Shown: positions 57,802 to 64,000 of the stretch, in pieces
How the letters are laid out: each line of letters opens with the position of its first letter
Numbering within the stretch: the stretch's first letter is position 1
Assembly (NCBI GenBank): GCA_977017575.1
Contig: CDRNVI010000030.1
Location: 806,001 to 870,000, forward strand
From: Paramoeba atlantica
Lineage: Eukaryota; Discosea
DNA length: 64,000 nucleotides
Direction: 5' to 3'
Notes under the pieces: generated by a model
Seen by the model: only the letters and a program-made list of their open reading frames with translations
What the model was told of the DNA's origin: nothing
Databases searched by the model: none
Position numbers and translations under genes: made by a program

Positions 57802-60231
57802 TTAAGCCTTGTAGCCCCTCCGTATCCGAAATTTAATATTCTTTTTAGCCTGCTGTCCGCGACGCCTATCTTTTTGCTTTTGAGAAAGCTGTTGCCGGCG
57901 ACGTACAGTGCTGCTACGCTGCGTCATAGAAAACAGTTTTCTTTTTCGACTTTCGCCATGAGTATGCGAACCGCTTCGCAAACTCTTCTTGTAGCCTATA
58001 GAATGTTTTTTTCGTTCTTCTTCTATTTGAGACTTTTTTTCCTCATATTGGATCGTGCGCTGCTTGTTGCTGTGTTTCTCAATGATTGAAGGATCAACAC
58101 TATCATTGGCTTGTAAATCAGATATGGTTAACACATGCTTTGCTATTGAATTTTTGCCTTTCTTTGCAGTATTTTGAATTTTTTTAATTTTGGAGAAGTC
58201 CTCGGAAGTAAGTAAAACCTCCCGCGCATCTAGTAACTCAGTAGAAGCTGGAGTTGGAACTTCGTCGTTGTTTTGTTCAATAATGGGTATTAGATCTGGC
58301 AATGATCCGGTATCAGATTCCCAGTATTCAGCAGAACTGTTGTCACTGCTATTTATTGAGTCCGTTGATTGCTGTAGAGCATCCGTATTAGTAGAAGCTA
58401 CTGAACTACATTCATATGTTTTCACCCCCTGGAGCACTCCCTTTTCTTCGATTTCATGGGGTGGCCTTTGAAAACTGCAACTCTCAGTCATGAAGGAGTT
58501 TGGATTGTCCTCAACAGCGGAATCAACTACCTCGCACTCTGCTTCTTGAAATGAATCACTGCCCCGTTCACAACCGGTTGACTCTTCGTGGTCAGTGTAT
58601 TCTGAGTTGAAAAACGAATCGTTTTCGTTTGATTGATATTCTAGTCCATCTTCTACAAGATTCTGTTCTTGAATGGCATTATTTCGACTCGCATTTAACA
58701 AATCTAAACCAGTAATTTGATCTAAAGGTGCAGCTTCACCGTATCGTTTGGGTGGAAAAATTGGCACTGTTTCCTTTGAACGTTTGCGATACTTGGGTGG
58801 GAGCATTTCGGGTTGAGTTTGACGATAAAATCGCAGCAAAGAACGGGCTGCTGAAGCAACCCCTGGTGATTGTCGATGCTTAACATAATCCAGTAAACTG
58901 TGGAGTACATCAGTTTCCATAGACCATGGTTGTCGTTTGCAGATTTCGCGAAGGGTGTTAATCCCAATTGTAATAGAGTCTGGTGTGGCTTTGTCGTGCA
59001 CAAAGTGACTGGTAATCGTTCGACACAAGGGTTGCAGTTCCTGCGGTGGAATCTCGTCGTGCACGGCCTCCACAGCCAAAGTAAGTATTAGAGTAACGTC
59101 ACGTTGATAAGGTTCTAAGTACCGCTGTAAATAACTGTAATACGGAAATAAGAGCACGCGATGCACACATATGATGCGAGATAATACTTGCATCATACGT
59201 AAGCGTACTTCAAAACGTTCCGTTGTCCGACGTAAAGTGGCGAAAAGTTTTTCAGCATATCCTTGTGGGTCACGCAACATTCGGATGGGATCATGCTGAG
59301 AAGGCAGCCCAGAAGAAAAGGAGTCTTGCTCCGACTCAGACGCATCGTTTGAAGCTCCAGCACGTTGTAGTACATGTTGTACAGACTTTTTAAGTTTCTG
59401 CTCCCTACCTCTCGTCTTTTTTCTTACCCTAAATGAGTGGTGCAGGGAGCCTACCTGTGTCTGCACGCCTTTCCTTTCCGCATCTGTGATATCTTTCTGA
59501 AGGGTATGCAACCGCCGTAGAAGAAAATATAGAGCAATTTTCACGACCCGACTGTGTTTCGAAAATACGGCCTGTGATATAAAATGCACCGAAAGTTCAT
59601 CTCTCCATCGTGGATTGCGACGATAAAGATCAATAAAAAGAAGTAATGCATAACGGGATGAAACTGGATCCTCTTCTTCAATCAAATCATTCACGTGGCA
59701 TTGCATGCTTTTCAGGGAGCGAGAGTTTCCAACCAAATCCCCGCGACACAAGTCGCTCGCAAGATGTCGAATGAGTAAGCGACGAAGATTCTTATCTGGC
59801 GCCGAAAGCATCGAGAGAAAGAAAGGTATTGTGTCGCTCGATAAAAGCAGTTTGCGGGAGCGTAAAGAGATCACTCCTTGCATCAAAGCTTGTATAATTT
59901 TCGGCGGATAGCGATTCAAACAAGGAAGCGATTTGGCGTTCAACCTAGCTGAAGTTTGGTGAGAAAAGTGAAACAGTTCATATACTAAGTGAAGCAACCG
60001 ACTAGGAACACCATCATGAACCTCGCGACAAACGTTGAACACAATATTAATAGAACTAATCATGGTATCTACAGGCACCGAAGCTGTACTTACCTTTAGT
60101 AGAGACAACAAAGCCTCAAAATGTGTGACATATTGTGCATACTCCTCGGCATAGCTTCCGGGATCCTTTCTCATTCGTTCCTGCAAAAGCTCTATAGATC
60201 CTGTAAATGGAAGCTCAAGGCTGCTGTTCAT
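57802..60231 (-). CDS. SDA1: SDA1-like 60S ribosome biogenesis factor
   Basis: SDA1 is a nuclear factor needed for 60S subunit maturation and export. The 809-residue product has the N-terminal helical part of the family: MRKDPGSYAEEYAQYVTHFEALLSLL (residues 19-44), then ALMQGVISLRSRKLL and DKNLRRLLIRHLASDL. The middle part shows SRYALLLFIDLYRRNPRWRDEL and AVFSKHSRVVKIALYFLL. A long acidic Ser-rich segment (560-700) and a basic C-terminus (QKQKDRRRGQQAKK, ending RRGYKA) follow, both usual for SDA1. Length is close to that of yeast SDA1 (about 770). Confidence 0.85.
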   Translation of the reverse strand: MNSSLELPFTGSIELLQERMRKDPGSYAEEYAQYVTHFEALLSLLKVSTASVPVDTMISSINIVFNVCREVHDGVPSRLLHLVYELFHFSHQTSARLNAKSLPCLNRYPPKIIQALMQGVISLRSRKLLLSSDTIPFFLSMLSAPDKNLRRLLIRHLASDLCRGDLVGNSRSLKSMQCHVNDLIEEEDPVSSRYALLLFIDLYRRNPRWRDELSVHFISQAVFSKHSRVVKIALYFLLRRLHTLQKDITDAERKGVQTQVGSLHHSFRVRKKTRGREQKLKKSVQHVLQRAGASNDASESEQDSFSSGLPSQHDPIRMLRDPQGYAEKLFATLRRTTERFEVRLRMMQVLSRIICVHRVLLFPYYSYLQRYLEPYQRDVTLILTLAVEAVHDEIPPQELQPLCRTITSHFVHDKATPDSITIGINTLREICKRQPWSMETDVLHSLLDYVKHRQSPGVASAARSLLRFYRQTQPEMLPPKYRKRSKETVPIFPPKRYGEAAPLDQITGLDLLNASRNNAIQEQNLVEDGLEYQSNENDSFFNSEYTDHEESTGCERGSDSFQEAECEVVDSAVEDNPNSFMTESCSFQRPPHEIEEKGVLQGVKTYECSSVASTNTDALQQSTDSINSSDNSSAEYWESDTGSLPDLIPIIEQNNDEVPTPASTELLDAREVLLTSEDFSKIKKIQNTAKKGKNSIAKHVLTISDLQANDSVDPSIIEKHSNKQRTIQYEEKKSQIEEERKKHSIGYKKSLRSGSHTHGESRKRKLFSMTQRSSTVRRRQQLSQKQKDRRRGQQAKKNIKFRIRRGYKA

Positions 60232-60410
60232 TGTGATGTTAGAAAAATTTATGAAAGTTGCGCTGCATATGATAAAAAGCTGTTAGCACATTAATTAACA
60301 TTAAGAGAGTACCAAATTAAATTATTTCAGATAAGAAATCGCATCTCGTTTTTATATGATGATGCTTATAGGCCGACCCTGTAATACATGAATAACTAAA
60401 CAAGGTAAGG

Positions 60411-60809
60411 CTATTTACTGTGCTCTTTATCGCCTGAATTGTTGTTCTTGAATTTATGAAGATCATTTATTAATTGATTGCTTTGTATTTGTAAAAGAGA
60501 CAGCACGGCAGTGTGGCGTAGCAAAACTAATCGAAGTGACGTAAGGAGCTTTGTATTTGTTAACTTTCCAGGCAGTGAGACGTCTTCTAAGAAATTAGAA
60601 ATTTCATTTTTTGATAAATTGTGGTCGTGTAATTCTTGAAAAACCTGTATACCCATCGCAAAAGAATATAACAACCGCAACCCACTTAAGACAGATAGAA
60701 CTGGCGGGTTCCCAAATTGAGTCAACATCGAATTAATAATTTCAAGGAAACTGTCGCTATTTTGTGCCTCCAGTCTATTTTTCAGTTCAATCGGCTCATG
60801 ATAAATCAT
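60411..60809 (-). CDS. Hypothetical 132-residue helical protein
   Basis: The product is mostly predicted helical by eye (LEAQNSDSFLEIINSMLTQF, LSKNEISNFLEDVSLPG, RLVLLRHTAVLSLLQIQSNQ) and ends in a hydrophilic tail. No family recognised. Spacing to SDA1 (179 bases) and same strand support a real gene, as does an acceptor-like TTTTACAG ending five bases before the ATG. Confidence 0.5.
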   Translation of the reverse strand: MIYHEPIELKNRLEAQNSDSFLEIINSMLTQFGNPPVLSVLSGLRLLYSFAMGIQVFQELHDHNLSKNEISNFLEDVSLPGKLTNTKLLTSLRLVLLRHTAVLSLLQIQSNQLINDLHKFKNNNSGDKEHSK

Positions 60810-60814
60810 ATGCG

Positions 60815-60826
60815 CTGTAAAACTCT
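60815..60826 (-). promoter_or_regulatory. Acceptor-like site before the 60411 gene
   Basis: Minus-strand AGAGTTTTACAG ends five bases before the ATG at 60809. It is the same kind of signal as before PARN, the 61205 gene and LRR protein 6. Confidence 0.35.
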
Positions 60827-60959
60827 AGTTGCACATCAAATAGTTATCAAATTATTCAATAAACTACAAAAAAATACTATCGAATTTGAAAAAGGGTTCA
60901 AACACGCAGGGCAAACAATTCTACTCTTAACACCCCGTTTCGCCAATATAGACGGCGCA

Positions 60960-61204
60960 GTTTAAGCGCTATCTCTGCTTTAACTATTATTACTTTTAGC
61001 AAGTTCGCCTCCAAAAGCGGAGGTGGTATTCAACGCGAGGGGCGCATCGATATGCCTTCTAAACTTAAAACAGCCACTGTATTATCCAGATGGCAAACAA
61101 GGTTGGTTATTAAAACTATTTAGATTTTTTTTGAGAAGCGGCGGACCAGAATATCCAAAAAAGGTAACGGTATATTAAGCAACACACCCATCAAGGCAAA
61201 CGAA
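60960..61204. other. Possible decayed hairpin element
   Basis: It contains GCCTCCAAAAGCGGAGG, a short hairpin at about 61008-61024, followed by GTATTCAACGCGAGG and AAACTTAAAACAGCCACTG, loosely like degenerate R2 arms. No gene is seen. Confidence 0.25.
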
Positions 61205-62230
61205 TTAATCAGAATCTTTCCATATTAGACAACAGTGCCATAACAAAGGCACCGCGAACACAAGTCCTATTGCTATCACAGCGGGAGGACCGATAACAGG
61301 ACCTAATATAAACATTGCCACATCGCATAAAAGAATACACCCCAGAAGACTTGAAAAAATTCGCTTGCGCAGTAAGAAACGACCCAGGACATCTCTCCAG
61401 TCATCCTCTATAGGAGCAAGCACCCCGGAAACCTTCCCTTTGGATGACATACTCGAGCGCGTGCTCATGGAGGGGGAAGGCTCCACACGGGGACTTTCCC
61501 CATCCTCACCCACGCGCCGGTTTACCTCTGCCTCGCCGAGCACCCACTGCATCTCCTCCCCACTGTCCTCCACGCAGTACGGGAGCTTCCACGTGCCATG
61601 CCACATCACCTCATACCACGGACGAATGCGGTTGTGTTCCCACACGAAGGTGAGATTGATCCCGTCGAAGAACAGCGACGGGGGTGGAACCCACACACGG
61701 TCACTCGAGCGAAGTCGTGGAAACCTTTTCACCTCCATGGTTTCGGGGGGAAAGGTATTTCCCGGACGAGGGTCCGAGGCGTTGCTTTCGGAGGGTGAGG
61801 GCATACTGTGGGAGGACAACCCCCGCCACACGACGCGGTCAATAACCTGGCGAATGTCAAGTCTGCGGAACTCTTCGCGGCTCAGTGGGGTGAAGCCACG
61901 TATGAGGTGGAATCGTCGCAACAGGGGGACGAAGAGCTCTCGACAGCGCCCGGAGCGAGCACTTTCGCAGTAGGCACGAAACCCTGCTCGGTAGAATTCA
62001 TCAATCAAGGAGACGTCCAAGGTTTGTTCCGGGGGCAAGCGCATTCCGCACCAACCCTTGCGCTCAGGACAGAATTCTAAGACATCGATTGGTGGTTTCG
62101 GGATGGGAGAAAACTTTAGAGAACCAGCGTCCGCAGGGTTGACCCCGGAAAGGTGACTTAAGAGAAGGATTTGTGAGCACCAAAGTAAAAAACGCACCAC
62201 CCTCTCGATTGAGCAACAATGATCTATCAT
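61205..62230 (-). CDS. Hypothetical membrane protein
   Basis: The 341-residue product has a hydrophobic leader (VVRFLLWCSQILLLSHLSGV, residues 11-30) and a C-terminal pair of membrane segments (FSSLLGCILLCDVAMFILGP and PPAVIAIGLVFAVPLLWHCCLI, about 293-335). The region between contains paired Cys (EFCPERKGWCGMRLPPE, YCESARSGRCREL) and Trp-rich blocks (PWYEVMWHGTWKLPYC), consistent with a disulphide-containing lumenal or extracellular domain. I recognise no family. The membrane layout and Trp-rich blocks recall the 19729-21309 protein, but no sequence match is convincing. Confidence 0.6.
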   Translation of the reverse strand: MIDHCCSIERVVRFLLWCSQILLLSHLSGVNPADAGSLKFSPIPKPPIDVLEFCPERKGWCGMRLPPEQTLDVSLIDEFYRAGFRAYCESARSGRCRELFVPLLRRFHLIRGFTPLSREEFRRLDIRQVIDRVVWRGLSSHSMPSPSESNASDPRPGNTFPPETMEVKRFPRLRSSDRVWVPPPSLFFDGINLTFVWEHNRIRPWYEVMWHGTWKLPYCVEDSGEEMQWVLGEAEVNRRVGEDGESPRVEPSPSMSTRSSMSSKGKVSGVLAPIEDDWRDVLGRFLLRKRIFSSLLGCILLCDVAMFILGPVIGPPAVIAIGLVFAVPLLWHCCLIWKDSD

Positions 62231-62234
62231 TTAT

Positions 62235-62247
62235 CTAAAAGAAAGAA
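62235..62247 (-). promoter_or_regulatory. Acceptor-like site before the 61205 gene
   Basis: Minus-strand TTCTTTCTTTTAG ends four bases before the ATG at 62230. It is the strongest pyrimidine tract plus AG in the window. Confidence 0.45.
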
Positions 62248-62576
62248 TACAGTCTTGCAGAATATCGAGGACATTGTTCATCAAAGTATGCAGCTTGCTC
62301 AACATAATCTACGATTTTGTTTTATGAATTACTTTCTAAAATGAATTTGTATGTTTACAGTATAGTTGGAGTGATTTTTCTTCCCCATCTTGTGCTGTTG
62401 AGCTTTTCATGTCAAGCATTACATTCTAAATTTTAGAGATATCTTAAATTCAGTAATATTTCTACTCGACTGATTACAACTATTCGACTGGTAAAAATTA
62501 TTTTAAAAAAGAATTATTGTAAAAATTATTGTGTCATCTCAAAATTTTACTCAAACTTTGGTCGTAGTACTGAATT
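62248..62576. other. AT-rich intergenic gap
   Basis: No gene or repeat recognised. It separates LRR protein 9 from the membrane-protein gene. Confidence 0.5.
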
Positions 62577-63341
62577 CTAGTATATAAGGGCAATAAAACA
62601 GGAGAACAACGCAAAAACACAAACAATCAAAGCAATTATGATCAGATAGCGGTGATGCAAAGATGGAACAAAATCGATATCTTGATCAAATTGATTACCA
62701 GAAAAGGTCGCATGTACCAGTGATGGCGGAAGCAGAGTGACGTTCAGAGATCCCGAAAGCAGGTTATGCCTGACATCCAAGTATTCCAAATTAGGAGGAA
62801 GAAAGCGCAATTCCAAAGGTCCATTGAATTTGTTTTCATGAGCATCCAAATATCTAAGGGGTGCGGGGAGAGAAGTCAAGTCCATGAAGCCTTGTATGTT
62901 ATTTTTTGAGAGGGAGAGATGTCGCAAATTAGTCGGTAATTGTGTGAAATCGAGAGTTCCAAAAAAGTGGTTTCCATCTATCATAAGATATTCCAGCTGA
63001 GATGGAAGCTGCCAAGGAGACACTATGCCATTTAGCGAATGTGAACACAGGTTAATGTATCGCACGGAGCGAGGTAGGGCGCCCCACACGACGGTACCAT
63101 GGAGAGAGTTTGTCTCTTTTCCATATAGACTCGTAGAAGACCAATGTAGCGCCTCCACAACTCCATGCGGGGTACATCTTACACCTTTCCAAGTCCGTAT
63201 GTCCCTCTCAGGGTGCCATGAAATGGGAGTGCCGACCAGAAGTCGCACAAAAGTCCACATCTGCTCCCCCGGAGAATGCATCAGAGAGCGTCGGGACTTA
63301 CCAGCGCGACTGGCATGCACGGGAGGTGAGGATTCCTCCAT
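62577..63341 (-). CDS. Leucine-rich repeat protein 9 with C-terminal membrane anchor
   Basis: The 254-residue protein has a basic N-terminus (SRAGKSRRSLMHSPGEQMW) without a signal peptide, a cap variant (SWHPERDIRTWKGVRC), and about seven LRR units (LPRSVRYINLCSHSLNG, LPSQLEYLMIDGNHFFG, LPTNLRHLSLSKNNIQG and others). It ends in an unmistakable membrane segment, YLIIIALIVCVFALFSCFIALIY, with no cytoplasmic tail. It is the clearest anchored family member, so at least some of these proteins are membrane-bound. Confidence 0.82.
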   Translation of the reverse strand: MEESSPPVHASRAGKSRRSLMHSPGEQMWTFVRLLVGTPISWHPERDIRTWKGVRCTPHGVVEALHWSSTSLYGKETNSLHGTVVWGALPRSVRYINLCSHSLNGIVSPWQLPSQLEYLMIDGNHFFGTLDFTQLPTNLRHLSLSKNNIQGFMDLTSLPAPLRYLDAHENKFNGPLELRFLPPNLEYLDVRHNLLSGSLNVTLLPPSLVHATFSGNQFDQDIDFVPSLHHRYLIIIALIVCVFALFSCFIALIY

Positions 63342-63528
63342 AAAAATTCAACAAGGAGAGTGAAAACTTAAGATTAAAGGATAATTCAAACCTAAAAAAC
63401 GTACATTAAAAAAGGATATTGCAAACATGATGATATAGTAGTGTTTTGTCGATAGTACGGAAAGTGAGCCACTGATTTCTGCAGCCCCTTAATTATAAAT
63501 TGATAAGTTCTATCATTCGACTTTATGA

Positions 63529-63600
63529 AAATACACCTTCTTGTAATAGAATAAATACACCTTCTTGTAATAGAATAAATACACCTTCTTGTAATAGAAT
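63529..63600. repeat. Three tandem 24-bp units
   Basis: The unit AAATACACCTTCTTGTAATA plus GAAT is repeated three times exactly. It lies in the gap upstream of LRR protein 9. Confidence 0.95.
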
Positions 63601-63703
63601 AAGATACTTTTTGGTCAAAGGGGCATATTTTGTACCAAATATTTTTTTCAATGAAATTTCTCCCCGACGAGTAGAAAAAAGTTCTTAAACCTACAAAAAC
63701 ATT

Positions 63704-63868
63704 TTATCGTTCCTCATTAGTACTGTCCAGAAATATTACAAATGCTTGTATTGCGGGATTGCAATCACCTTTCACCTTCGCACAGCGCTGAAGAGTTTTT
63801 ACACATTCTAGGAAGGAATGCTCATCTCGTACGTCGATGGTGGGATTTAGTTCACTCAAATGTATCAT
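63704..63868 (-). CDS. Possible small ORF, 54 residues
   Basis: From an ATG at 63868 the frame runs to TAA at 63704. The product is hydrophilic with three evenly spaced Cys (LECVKTLQRCAKVKGDC). It is on the host-gene strand, but the size makes chance likely. A Cys-rich small mitochondrial protein is one possibility. No other evidence. Confidence 0.25.
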   Translation of the reverse strand: MIHLSELNPTIDVRDEHSFLECVKTLQRCAKVKGDCNPAIQAFVIFLDSTNEER

Positions 63869-64000
63869 ACCCTTTGCAGTCGAAGCTCATATTGTTGCAC
63901 GAAATGTGATTTGAAAGGTGTTGCCAACTTTCTTTGCATAACGGTTCCTTCGTAATGAAAGATTCTAATAAATTATTAGAATTTATTCAAATACTATAAA

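Noticed and set aside
61365-61973. Plus-strand 202-codon frame opposite the 61205-62230 membrane protein
   Set aside because: The minus-strand frame is longer, has leader and membrane segments, and an acceptor-like site before its ATG; the plus frame has none.
1-64000. CRISPR arrays, bacterial operons or phage
   Set aside because: No regularly spaced direct repeats with unique spacers; gene families (PARN, SDA1, MSH5, DHHC, PP4) are eukaryotic.

Overview
The window reads as nuclear DNA of a unicellular eukaryote. Every host-type gene I can recognise lies on the minus strand, from about 63.9 kb down to 0.5 kb, and all are single uninterrupted reading frames with short gaps between them. Plus-strand coding is confined to transposable elements. 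This one-way arrangement, acceptor-like pyrimidine-AG sites a few bases before several start codons, and fossils of a tyrosine-recombinase retroelement resembling VIPER/TATE together suggest a kinetoplastid or related euglenozoan with polycistronic transcription. That is inference; I see no spliced-leader gene. The DNA-transposon load is unlike Trypanosoma or Leishmania, so an early-branching lineage is more likely than a trypanosomatid.

Host genes in transcription order (right to left): a possible small ORF (63.8 kb), LRR protein (62.6-63.3), membrane protein (61.2-62.2), hypothetical (60.4-60.8), SDA1 ribosome-biogenesis factor (57.8-60.2), an LRR pseudogene and two LRR proteins (54.9-57.6), DHHC palmitoyltransferase (53.5-54.5), PP4-type phosphatase (52.4-53.3), two LRR proteins (50.6-52.1), MSH5-like MutS protein (44.9-47.7), CDK-like kinase (35.0-36.9), coiled-coil membrane protein (33.9-34.8), hypothetical (32.2-33.7), hypothetical (27.7-28.9), membrane protein (19.7-21.3), PARN deadenylase (17.6-19.4), LRR protein (16.6-17.4), FtsJ rRNA methyltransferase (15.4-16.3), SUA5 (13.8-15.1), LRR protein (12.8-13.5), a split LRR pseudogene (12.4 to 5.2), EMC2-like fragment (4.5-4.9), acyl-protein thioesterase (3.4-4.2) and two LRR proteins (0.5-2.5). 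Nine intact and two or three broken LRR genes form one paralogous family scattered among housekeeping genes.

Between them are four transposon-rich blocks. At 5.5-12.4 kb one LRR gene is split by a nest: a Tc1 element sits in the LRR gene, a 4.5-kb PIF/Harbinger element with TTA target duplications sits in the Tc1 C-terminus, and a hAT-like transposase gene lies inside the Harbinger element. At 21.5-27.5 kb are a Merlin-type element with 8-bp target duplications carrying a mariner-like gene, retroelement fossils, a hAT fragment and GC-rich hairpins. At 29.1-31.9 kb are a Merlin-derived miniature element, a nearly whole Tc1/mariner element and repeat families R1-R3. At 37-44 kb and 47.8-50 kb are YR-retroelement fossils, more R1-R3 copies, a mariner-TIR element with a protease-like ORF, and head-to-head Tc1 fragments.

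The most unusual signals are a dispersed structured repeat whose two copies show compensatory stem changes (2.7-3.0 kb and 11.8-12.3 kb), a palindrome-headed repeat family (R2/R1), and the LRR family itself.
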